Below are positions 54,034 through 64,000 of a stretch of DNA of 64,000 bases, in pieces (the first letter of the stretch is position 1; the number at the start of each line of letters is the position of its first letter). Both the position numbers and the translations under genes were made by a program. The DNA is from Zavarzinia sp. Its GTDB lineage: Bacteria > Pseudomonadota > Alphaproteobacteria > Zavarziniales > Zavarziniaceae. The stretch lies in contig JAOZVS010000009.1 in the NCBI GenBank assembly GCA_025869435.1, positions 1-64,000 of the forward strand. Direction: 5' to 3'. Below the pieces are notes generated by a model. That model made no database searches, was not told the DNA's origin, and saw only the letters and a program-made list of their open reading frames with translations.

Positions 54034-54725
54034 ATGAAGGCGGCCGTCGTCGTCTTCCCCGGCTCGAATCGCGAACGGGATGTCGCCCTCGCCCTCAAGC
54101 GAGCCTCCTATACCAATCCGGCCTATGTCTGGCACGGTGACACCGAGCTGCCCGCGGGCACCGATCTCGTCGTCCTGCCCGGCGGCTTTTCCTACGGCGA
54201 TTACCTGCGCTGCGGCGCCATGGCCTCGCTCTCGCCCGTGATGCGGGCGGTGAAGGATCACGCGGCGCGCGGCGGCTATGTCATCGGCATCTGCAACGGC
54301 TTCCAGATCCTGGCCGAGACCGGCCTCGTGCCCGGCGTCCTGATGCGCAACGCCTCGCTGCGCTTCGTCTGCCGCGACGTGCACCTGAAGGTCGAAACCA
54401 CGAACAGCGCCTATACCGGCGGCTATCAGCCGGGCCAGGTGATCCGCGTGCCCGTCGCCCATGCCGAAGGCAATTACTTCGCCGACGGAGAGACGCTGAA
54501 CCGCCTCGAGGGTGAAGACCGCGTCGCCTTCCGTTACTGCACCGAGGCGGGCGAGATCACGCCCGAGGCCTCGCCCAATGGCGCCATCCGCAACATCGCC
54601 GGCGTGCTGAACGAGAAGCGCAACGTGCTCGGCATGATGCCACACCCGGAAAACATGACGGAGGCGGTGGTCGGCGGGACCGACGGCGCCATCCTGTTCG
54701 ACAGTCTGGCCAAGGCGCTCGCGTA

Positions 54726-54726
<1 letters not shown>
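54034..54726 (+). CDS. purQ: Phosphoribosylformylglycinamidine synthase subunit PurQ
   Basis: [51 protein letters not shown]. Confidence 0.96.
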
Positions 54727-56921
<2,195 letters not shown>

Positions 56922-56941
56922 TTTTCATCCGATTTGACGAT

Positions 56942-56975
56942 ACGGCGGGACCGATCGCGGTCCCGCCGTTTTTAT
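56942..56975 (+). terminator. Rho-independent terminator after purL
   Basis: ACGGCGGGACC-gatcgc-GGTCCCGCCGT followed by ttttatt. Confidence 0.85.
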
Positions 56976-57026
56976 TTCACCGATGCCCTGTCGAAAGGCA
57001 CCCGTGACCTTTGTGAAGGAAGACCA

Positions 57027-57833
57027 GTGAAGATTCGCCTTGGCTACGACATCAGCTATTTTCTGCCCAACCCCACGCCGATGGTGGTCATGCTGAGCGT
57101 CCACGCCTCCCGCATGGGCGATCTTCTCGAACCCGACGAATTGAAGACCGTGCCCCAGATGCCGGTGCACTATTACTATGACGGCTTCGGCAATCGCTGC
57201 GCCCGCCTGATGGCCCCGGCCGGGATGCTGAACCTGAAGTGCAGCACCTCGATCACCGACAGCGGCCGGCATGACGTCGTCCCGACCGACGCGCCGCAGA
57301 TCCTGGTGCAGGACCTGCCGGACGAAACCATCGTCTATCTGCTCGGCAGCCGTTACTGCGAGACCGACAAACTGTCGGATATCGCCTGGAACCTGTTCGG
57401 CAAGACGCCGCTGGGCTGGCCCCGGGTGCAGGCCATCCTCAGCTTCGTGCATGGTCACATCAAGTTCGACTACATGCAGGCGCGCTCGACCAAATCCGCC
57501 TTCGATGTCTATCAGGAGAAGGTCGGCGTCTGCCGCGACTACGCCCATCTGGCCGCCGCCTTCCTGCGCTGCATGAATATCCCGACCCGCTATTGCACCG
57601 GCTACATGGGCGACATCGGCGTGCCGCGCGACGCCAACCCGGATGATTTCAGCGCCTGGCTGGAAGTCTATCTGGGCGGGCGCTGGTACACGGTCGATGC
57701 CCGCCACAACAAGCCGCGCATCGGCCGCATCCTGATCGCCCGTGGCCGCGATGCCTCGGACGTGCCCCTGACCAATACCTTCGGCGCCCATGTCCTCAAG
57801 GGCTTCAAGGTGATCAGCGAAGAGGTGGTTTGA
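57027..57833 (+). CDS. Transglutaminase-like cysteine protease family protein
   Basis: From GTG: KIRLGYDISYFLPNPTPMVVMLSVHAS...KVGVCRDYAHLAAAFLRCMNIPTRYCTGYMGDIG...DFSAWLEVYLGGRWYTVDARHN (C-H-D triad). Confidence 0.9.
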   Translation: MKIRLGYDISYFLPNPTPMVVMLSVHASRMGDLLEPDELKTVPQMPVHYYYDGFGNRCARLMAPAGMLNLKCSTSITDSGRHDVVPTDAPQILVQDLPDETIVYLLGSRYCETDKLSDIAWNLFGKTPLGWPRVQAILSFVHGHIKFDYMQARSTKSAFDVYQEKVGVCRDYAHLAAAFLRCMNIPTRYCTGYMGDIGVPRDANPDDFSAWLEVYLGGRWYTVDARHNKPRIGRILIARGRDASDVPLTNTFGAHVLKGFKVISEEVV

Positions 57834-57887
57834 GTTTGAACCACCCCCGGGCCTTGCGCTAGCTTGGCGCGGCACGATTCAGGAGCG

Positions 57888-58130
57888 ATGGCGATGGCGA
57901 TGGAAGCGGGACAGATCAAGAGCCTGATCGAGGCGGCCTTTCCCGGTGCCGTCGTCGTGATCGAGGATCTGCGCGGCGACGGCGACCATTACGCCGCCCA
58001 GGTCACCTCCGCCGCCTTCAAGGGCAAGAGCCGGGTGCAGCAGCACCAGATGGTCTACAAGGCCCTGCGCGGCGCCATGGACGGCGACCTCCACGCCCTC
58101 GCCCTCCAGACCCAGGCCCCGGCGGAGTAA
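57888..58130 (+). CDS. bolA: BolA family protein
   Basis: MAMAMEAGQIKSLIEAAFPGAVVVIEDLRGDGDHYAAQVTSAAFKGKSRVQQHQMVYKALRGAMDGDLHALALQT. Confidence 0.9.
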   Translation: MAMAMEAGQIKSLIEAAFPGAVVVIEDLRGDGDHYAAQVTSAAFKGKSRVQQHQMVYKALRGAMDGDLHALALQTQAPAE

Positions 58131-58152
58131 GCGCCGAACGAGCCTCATCCGG

Positions 58153-58243
58153 GTCGAGGTTCCGGCCTGCGCCGGAACGACGACTGAAATTATCTTCGCC
58201 TCACTCCCCTAAATCGTCATCCCGGCGAAGGCCGGGATCTCGC
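58153..58243. repeat. Dispersed palindromic repeat, copy 4 (two arms, wider spacing)
   Basis: aggTTCCGGcctgcgCCGGAAcgacga and cgtcATCCCGGcgaaggCCGGGATctcgcg. Confidence 0.68.
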
Positions 58244-58262
58244 GCAGAACGATGCGCGCCCC

Positions 58263-59063
58263 CTACCCCCGCGCCTTGGCCGCCTCGTAGAGCGGCATCG
58301 CGGCCGGGATCTGCTGTCGCAGGCGCTGGATGCGGTTGGCGTCCGAGGGGTGGGTCGAGGCGAATTCGAGGGGTTTGCCGTTGGCGCCCTTCTGGGCCGC
58401 CATGCGCTGCCACAGGCTGACCGAGGCGTTGGGGTCGTAGCCGGCCCTGGCCATGGTGGTGAGGCCGCCGGCATCCGCCTCATATTCCTGATCGCGCGAG
58501 AAGGGCAGGATGACGCCATAGGAAACGCCGGCGCCGATCAGGCCGGCGATCCGGTCCGCGCCCTCGACCCCGCCGATGCCGAGGCCGATCTGGGCGAGCT
58601 GGACACCGAGCTGGCCGGCCTTCTGGGTGCCGATGCGCTGGGCGGCGTGGCGGCGCTGGACGTGGGTGACTTCATGGCCGATCACGGCGGCCAGCTGGTC
58701 GTCGCTGGAGACGAGGTTCAGGAGGCCCTGATAGACGCCGACCTTGCCGCCCGGCAGGGCGAAGGCGTTGATCTGCGGATCGTCGAACAGGGCGAATTCC
58801 CAATTATAGGCCCGCCCAAGGCCCGAGGCATCGACCACCCGGCGCGAGACCCGGGCCACCTGATCCCGCCCCTTGGCGCTGCCCGAGAGTTTTTCCTTGG
58901 TCTTGAGGTTGGACCAGGCCTGAAGCCCCATGCGGTTGAGGTCGGCGTCATTCGGCTCGAGACCGCGGCCCACGGTGGTGCAGCCGGCCAGGGTCCCGGC
59001 GGCGGCCACCGCCAGGAACCCGCGGCGAGAGACCGAACAACACAGACCAAAGCACGTGACCAT
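58263..59063 (-). CDS. M48-family metalloprotease, lipoprotein
   Basis: LAVAAAGTLAGCTT lipobox; HEVTHVQRRHAAQR (HExxH); EYEADAGGLTTMARAGYDPNA. Start uncertain; frame open to 59141. Confidence 0.88.
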   Translation of the reverse strand: MVTCFGLCCSVSRRGFLAVAAAGTLAGCTTVGRGLEPNDADLNRMGLQAWSNLKTKEKLSGSAKGRDQVARVSRRVVDASGLGRAYNWEFALFDDPQINAFALPGGKVGVYQGLLNLVSSDDQLAAVIGHEVTHVQRRHAAQRIGTQKAGQLGVQLAQIGLGIGGVEGADRIAGLIGAGVSYGVILPFSRDQEYEADAGGLTTMARAGYDPNASVSLWQRMAAQKGANGKPLEFASTHPSDANRIQRLRQQIPAAMPLYEAAKARG

Positions 59064-59164
59064 CGGCACAATCCCCGTTTTCGCGCATGTCATCAAACCG
59101 GCGGAATTCCGTCCATCCGGACAGGCCCCATCGATTGGCACATGATTGTGCCATAATATTGGCT

Positions 59165-60274
59165 ATGCTCGCTTCCCGACAGATCGAAACCGTTTCCCAG
59201 CGAGTCCTCATCTTGACCTTTCTTCGCGCCACCACCCGTCTCGCCGGCCCCGGGCTTGTTCTTGCCTGCCTTGTCGCGGGTGGCCCGGCCTTCGCCCAGG
59301 ATGCCCCCCTGCCCGCTCCGCTGGCGGCGCCGCAGCAGGCGGAGACCTTCGCCCTCGGCGACTGGTCGCTGGATGTCTTCCGCCTGCCGGGCACCAACGA
59401 GGCGCTCTGTGTCGCGACCAGGACCTATCCGAACGGCGACCGCTTCGGCCTCATCCTCGGCGAGAAGGGGCGCGGTCTCCTTTATGGCCGGCCGGGCCTT
59501 CAGGTGAAGGAAGGCACGAGCATGGATTTCGGCTTCTCGGTCGACGAGCGGCCGCCCCTGCGCCTGCCCGGCACCGCCTATGACCCGACCTCGATCATGA
59601 GCGCCCCGCTGCCCTCGCCCGAGGGCGAGAAGCTCTATGAGATCTTCGCCAGGGGCGGCAAGGTCATCATCGGCTCGAACCAGCTCAAGCTCAGGTCCGA
59701 GGCCATGGATCTCGCCGGCTCGGACCAGGTGATCAAGGCCCTCGACCATTGCGCCGAAACCAACGCCATCAAGGTCGTCCATCGCGAGACGGCGGCGACG
59801 ACGCCGGGCCAGCCCTCCACCGGGGCGTCGGTCGCCGGCTCCACCTTCGATAGCGCGCCAACGTCACCCACACCCACTCCCACCCCGGCCCCTGCCGCGG
59901 CGGAGCCGCCGACAGCCACCTCGGCCGCCATTCAGGCCGCGATCTCGGCCGAGGCGAAGAAGCGGAAGGCCGGCGTCGGCTATGCCGTCGCCCTGCCCAA
60001 GGATGTGACCGGCGACAAGAAGGACGACATCGTCCTCATCTTCGTCCTCCTCGAGGGCGAGACGCGGAAAGGCTATGCCACGGTGCTGAAGGCGACGGGC
60101 AAGGACAAATATACCGCGCTGAACACCGTGCCGCTCGGCGGCGTGCCGACCAATGATCCGCCGATCTTCACCACGACCGGCATGTCGGTCGGCCTCGAAG
60201 CCGGGCCGGACGGCAAGGCCCGGGACGTCGAGATCGTCATCACGGCGAAAAGCCTGACGGTGCAGAAGAAGTAA
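59165..60274 (+). CDS. Secreted hypothetical protein, IalB-like region
   Basis: Signal peptide RLAGPGLVLACLVAGGPAFAQ; FALGDWSLDVFRLPGTNEALCVATRTYPNGDRFGLILGEKGRGLL...; Ser/Thr/Pro linker; second domain. Confidence 0.6.
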   Translation: MLASRQIETVSQRVLILTFLRATTRLAGPGLVLACLVAGGPAFAQDAPLPAPLAAPQQAETFALGDWSLDVFRLPGTNEALCVATRTYPNGDRFGLILGEKGRGLLYGRPGLQVKEGTSMDFGFSVDERPPLRLPGTAYDPTSIMSAPLPSPEGEKLYEIFARGGKVIIGSNQLKLRSEAMDLAGSDQVIKALDHCAETNAIKVVHRETAATTPGQPSTGASVAGSTFDSAPTSPTPTPTPAPAAAEPPTATSAAIQAAISAEAKKRKAGVGYAVALPKDVTGDKKDDIVLIFVLLEGETRKGYATVLKATGKDKYTALNTVPLGGVPTNDPPIFTTTGMSVGLEAGPDGKARDVEIVITAKSLTVQKK

Positions 60275-60303
60275 TCAACCGGCCCCGGCCGCGCCTCTTT
60301 CTT

Positions 60304-60386
60304 TGTCGTCCCGGCGAAGGCCGGGATCTTGGGCAAGCAAAGGCGACTCTCTCGTCCAAAGGCCCCGGCCTTCGCCGGGACGACGA
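60304..60386. repeat. Dispersed two-arm palindromic intergenic repeat, copy 5
   Basis: tcgTCCCGGcgaaggCCGGGAtctt ... ggCCCCGGccttcgCCGGGacgacga. Confidence 0.78.
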
Positions 60387-60406
60387 ATGTTCCCCTTCTC
60401 TCGGCG

Positions 60407-60790
60407 CTAGTCGCCGCCGACCGCGAGGTCGGCGCGCAGGGCCCGCGTGGTATCGACCGCGCGGGCCAGCAGATCCTCGATCCGGTTCATCCGCTCCTCG
60501 AGGCGGAGCATGGCCAGTTCGACCGCCTCCATCCGCTCCTCGAAGGGGCCGGCCGGCGGTGCTTCCTCGGGCACGGTGCCGACGCCGGCCCGTTTCGCCA
60601 GTTCCGTCGCCGACACCGCCAGCAGGGCGGCGAGGGTCGCGACCTCAAGCGGTTTCAGCTCGCGCTGGTCCTTGAACAGGTCCTCGACCGCGTCATCGGA
60701 AATGTGAAGGACGGCGCCGATCGATGCCCGGCCGAGGCCGAGCACCCGCAGGCGCTGATCGAACCAGTCCGCATCGAAGAACAGCGCCAC
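60407..60790 (-). CDS. Hypothetical protein, possible HTH followed by coiled coil
   Basis: WFDQRLRVLGLGRASIGAVLHISDDAVEDLFKDQRELKPLEVATLAALLAVSATELAKRAG then ERMEAVELAMLRLEERMNRIEDLLARAV. Confidence 0.5.
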   Translation of the reverse strand: MALFFDADWFDQRLRVLGLGRASIGAVLHISDDAVEDLFKDQRELKPLEVATLAALLAVSATELAKRAGVGTVPEEAPPAGPFEERMEAVELAMLRLEERMNRIEDLLARAVDTTRALRADLAVGGD

Positions 60791-60811
60791 CCTTCCCCCC
60801 GTTGGCAGAAT

Positions 60812-61945
60812 TCAGGCGACGGCCCCCGCCACCTTCAGCTTTGCCGCATCATCGGCGGAAATGCCCCAATCGGCCAGAACTTCGTCAGTATGCTGGCCGG
60901 GCAGCGGCGGCGCGGCGGGGACGGCCGGCACGGTGCGGCTGAACCGGGGCGCCGGGGCCGGCTGGACGTTGCCATCCTGCGCGAAGAAGGTGCCGCGCTC
61001 GACATTGTGCGGATGGCGGGCCGCCTCGTCCATCGACAGCACGGGGGCGAAGCAGACATCGGTGTTTTCCATGATCGCGCACCATTCGTCGCGCGTCCTG
61101 GCCTTGAACACCTCGGCCAGTCTGTCCTTCATCTCGGGCCAGCGGCCGATATCCATCTGGTTGCCGAAAACCTCGGTGTCGAGTTCGGCGAGGCGCAGCA
61201 ATTCGGCATAGAACTGCGGCTCGATCGAGCCGATGGAGACCCATTTGCCGTCGCGGGTCTCATAGGTCTCGTAGAAATGGGCGCCGGTATCGAGCAGATT
61301 CACGCCGCGCTCGTCCTGCCACAGGCCCTGCGCCTTCATGCCATACATCATGGTCGACAGCAGGGCGGCGCCGTCGATCATGGTGGCATCGACCACCTGA
61401 CCCTTGCCGCTGGCGCGCGCCTCGATCACCGCCGCCAGCAGGCCGAAGGCGAGGAACATGGCACCGCCGCCGAAATCGCCGACGAGATTGACCGGCGGCA
61501 CCGGCTTCTCGCCCTTGCGGCCGATCATGTGCAGGGCGCCCGACATGGCGATGTAATTGATGTCGTGGCCCGCCGCCTTGGCCATCGGCCCGGTCTGGCC
61601 GAAGCCGGTCATGCGGCCATAGGCGATCGCGGGGTTGCGGGCGAGGCAATCCTCAGGCCCGAGGCCGAGACGTTCCATCACGCCCGGGCGGAAACCTTCG
61701 AGGATGATGTCCGCCTTCTCGACCAGCTTCAGCACGGTCTCGACCCCTTCGGGCTTCTTCAGGTCGACGACGATCGAGCGCTTGCCGCGGTTGAGGTAAT
61801 CGAACTTCGGGTTCACCACGCCGAATTTCGCCGAACGCTCGACGCGGATCACGTCGGCGCCCATGTCGGCGAGCAGCATGGCGCAGAAAGGACCCGGCCC
61901 GAGCCCCGCGATTTCGACGACCTTCATGCCTTTCAACGGACCCAT
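60812..61945 (-). CDS. CaiB/BaiF CoA transferase family (alpha-methylacyl-CoA racemase-like)
   Basis: MGPLKGMKVVEIAGLGPGPFCAMLLADMGADVIRVERSAKFG...YLNRGKRSIVVDLKKPEGVETVLKLVEKADIILEGFRPGVMERLGLGPEDC. Confidence 0.92.
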   Translation of the reverse strand: MGPLKGMKVVEIAGLGPGPFCAMLLADMGADVIRVERSAKFGVVNPKFDYLNRGKRSIVVDLKKPEGVETVLKLVEKADIILEGFRPGVMERLGLGPEDCLARNPAIAYGRMTGFGQTGPMAKAAGHDINYIAMSGALHMIGRKGEKPVPPVNLVGDFGGGAMFLAFGLLAAVIEARASGKGQVVDATMIDGAALLSTMMYGMKAQGLWQDERGVNLLDTGAHFYETYETRDGKWVSIGSIEPQFYAELLRLAELDTEVFGNQMDIGRWPEMKDRLAEVFKARTRDEWCAIMENTDVCFAPVLSMDEAARHPHNVERGTFFAQDGNVQPAPAPRFSRTVPAVPAAPPLPGQHTDEVLADWGISADDAAKLKVAGAVA

Positions 61946-62049
61946 CTCGCGCTCCCCTTATTGTCATCTTCCTCGGTTAGTACAGGTTTTTAACCGTGAC
62001 GTGAACAAAGGTCACGAGCATTATGGCGCCCATCCCGAGGATACGAGTC

Positions 62050-62628
62050 ATGACGTCGCGAAAGCCCGCAACCGAGATCGTCGATACCATCGCCCGGCTC
62101 TATGCCGAACGCGGCGCCGTGCCCTATGAAGGCGGCGAATCGGTCAGCCAGCTCGCCCATGGCCTGCAGGCGGCCGCCTGCGCCGAGCGGGCCGGGGCGG
62201 CCCCCGGCCTTGTCGCCGCGGCGCTGCTGCATGACATCGGCCACCTGATCGACCCCAAGGGCGAAGCCGCCGCGGTCGAGGGTTACGATGCCCGCCACGA
62301 GGATGGCGGGGCCGATCACCTGGCCCGGTTCTTCGGGGCCGAGGTCGCCGATCCCGTCCGCCTGCATGTCGCGGCCAAGCGCTATCTCTGCGCGATGAAG
62401 CCCGGTTATTTCGAACGGCTCTCGCCCGCCTCGGTGCGCAGCCTCGCGCTGCAGGGCGGGCCGATGTCGGCGGCGGACGTCGCCGCCTTCGACGCCCTGC
62501 CCCATGGCCGCGACGCCCTGCGCCTGCGGGTCTGGGACGAGGAGGCGAAGGTCGTCGGCCTCGAGGTGCCGGGCTTCGACCATTATCGCTTGCTGCTGGA
62601 AAGCCTTGTCACATCCGATGGTGCCTGA
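62050..62628 (+). CDS. HD-domain protein, PhnZ-like
   Basis: YEGGESVSQLAHGLQAAACAERAGAAPGLVAAALLHDIGHLIDPKGE...DARHEDGGADHLARFFG...PVRLHVAAKRYLC. Confidence 0.75.
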   Translation: MTSRKPATEIVDTIARLYAERGAVPYEGGESVSQLAHGLQAAACAERAGAAPGLVAAALLHDIGHLIDPKGEAAAVEGYDARHEDGGADHLARFFGAEVADPVRLHVAAKRYLCAMKPGYFERLSPASVRSLALQGGPMSAADVAAFDALPHGRDALRLRVWDEEAKVVGLEVPGFDHYRLLLESLVTSDGA

Positions 62629-64000
62629 ACATTTCAACATGGCCCGCTACTGCCTCGACGGGCATGACGCGGGCAAGACCGGGCTGATCCTCGCCGGGGC
62701 CCATGACGACGAGGTCTGGAGCTTCGGCGCCTTGCGCGATGCCGTGCTGCGGGTCGCGCGGGGCTTGCTGGACGCTGGCTTGCGCCCCGGCGACCGGCTG
62801 ATGATCCGCATGGACAATGACGCCGCCTATGCCCTGACCTGGTTCGGGGCCATCGCCGCCGGCATCGTCGCCCTGCCCTCCTCGTCCCAGCTCACCGGGG
62901 CGGAGGCGGAATTCCTGCTGACCGATTGCGGCGCCCGGGCGATCGCCACCGGCGCCGGTATGAATGATCTTTCCGTGCCGGACGGCGTCTCGGTCATCCC
63001 CGCCGCCGCCATCCGCGACTGGGCGGCGAATGGCGCCCTGGGCGATTTCGCCGACACCGCGGCCGACGATCCCGCCTTCCTCGTCTATACCTCCGGCACC
63101 ACGGGCAAGCCCAAGGGCGTGCTGCACGGCCAGCGCAGCGCCTATGGCCGGCGGCCGATGTATCAGGGCTGGTACGGCATTTCGGGCGATGACCGGGTGC
63201 TGCACGCCGGCGCCTTCAACTGGACCTATACGCTGGGCGTCGGCCTGACCGACCCCTGGGCCAATGGCGCCACCGCCTGTCTCTACAACGGGCCGCGCGA
63301 CGCCATGATCTGGCCGAAGCTGATCGAGCGTTTCCGGGCGACGATCTTCGCGACCGTGCCCGGCCTCTACCGCCAGATCCTGAAATACGGCGAACCGGGC
63401 GCGCACGACCTGTCGAGCCTTCGCCACGGCCTGAGCGCGGGCGAAAGCCTGCCGCCCGTCATCCTGCGGGAATGGCGCGAGACCGTGGGCACCGAGCTTT
63501 ACGAAGCCCTCGGCATGTCCGAAATCTCGACCTATATCAGCCAGTCGCCGCCCGGCCCCGCCCGCCCCGGCAGCCCGGGCAAGGCCCAGCCGGGCCGGCG
63601 CGTCGCCATTCTCGATCCTGAAACCGGCCTGCCGCTGCCCCCGGGCGAGATCGGTCTTCTCGCCATCCATCGCGGCGACCCCGGCCTGATGCTCGGCTAC
63701 TGGCAGCGCCCGGCCGAGGAAGCGGAAGTGTTTCGAGGTGAATGGTTCGCGGGCGGCGACCTCGCCCATCTGGACGAGGATGGTTACGTCTGGTTCCACG
63801 GCCGCAACAACGACCTGATGAACGCCGGGGGTTACCGCGTCTCCCCGCTCGAGGTCGAGGCCGCGTTGTCCGGCCATCCCGGCATCGCCGATGTCGCCGT
63901 CGCCGAGCGTCAGGTGTCGGAGACCACCTCGGTCATCTGCGCCTATGTCGTCCCACGCGACGGCGCCGCCATCGACCGGGACGCCCTGCTGGCCCATGCC
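62618..64000 (+). CDS. AMP-binding acyl-CoA synthetase, truncated at window end
   Basis: MVPEHFNMARYCLDGHDAGKTGLIL...DPAFLVYTSGTTGKPKGVLHGQRSAYG...YEALGMSEISTYISQSPPGPARPGSPGKAQPG...GRNNDLMNAGGYRVSPLEVEAAL. No stop in the window. Confidence 0.92.
   Translation, partial: MVPEHFNMARYCLDGHDAGKTGLILAGAHDDEVWSFGALRDAVLRVARGLLDAGLRPGDRLMIRMDNDAAYALTWFGAIAAGIVALPSSSQLTGAEAEFLLTDCGARAIATGAGMNDLSVPDGVSVIPAAAIRDWAANGALGDFADTAADDPAFLVYTSGTTGKPKGVLHGQRSAYGRRPMYQGWYGISGDDRVLHAGAFNWTYTLGVGLTDPWANGATACLYNGPRDAMIWPKLIERFRATIFATVPGLYRQILKYGEPGAHDLSSLRHGLSAGESLPPVILREWRETVGTELYEALGMSEISTYISQSPPGPARPGSPGKAQPGRRVAILDPETGLPLPPGEIGLLAIHRGDPGLMLGYWQRPAEEAEVFRGEWFAGGDLAHLDEDGYVWFHGRNNDLMNAGGYRVSPLEVEAALSGHPGIADVAVAERQVSETTSVICAYVVPRDGAAIDRDALLAHA

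Overview
High-GC chromosomal window, alphaproteobacterial in gene content and order. It is mostly core genome. From the left: 5' part of dnaE, lolD, lolC/E, proS, mce, rnj, birA, then a complete nuoA-N operon on the minus strand with an extra small membrane ORF between nuoG and nuoH, then tRNA-Leu(TAA) and a cinA-like gene. The right half has map, radC, an mscS-like gene, purB, and purC-purS-purQ-purL followed by a terminator, a transglutaminase and bolA. Three accessory regions stand out. (1) 25.8-32.0 kb: a LysR regulator whose stop codon lies inside a perfect T-N11-A dyad, then an uncharacterised gene, two tandem urea-carboxylase-region-type (TIGR03427-like) substrate-binding proteins and two tandem IPNS-like 2OG-Fe(II) oxygenases, in an A-A'-B-B' layout with no ABC permease or ATPase in the window. 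(2) 38.7-47.2 kb: three tandem ~900-aa FG-GAP/RTX repeat proteins; two share a duplicated promoter/leader, and one block looks recently homogenised. (3) 62.0 kb onward: a PhnZ-like HD-domain oxygenase candidate overlapping an acyl-CoA synthetase gene. A dispersed two-arm palindromic intergenic repeat and a possible ncRNA opposite nuoA are also noted. All family assignments come from reading the translated ORFs; no searches were run.
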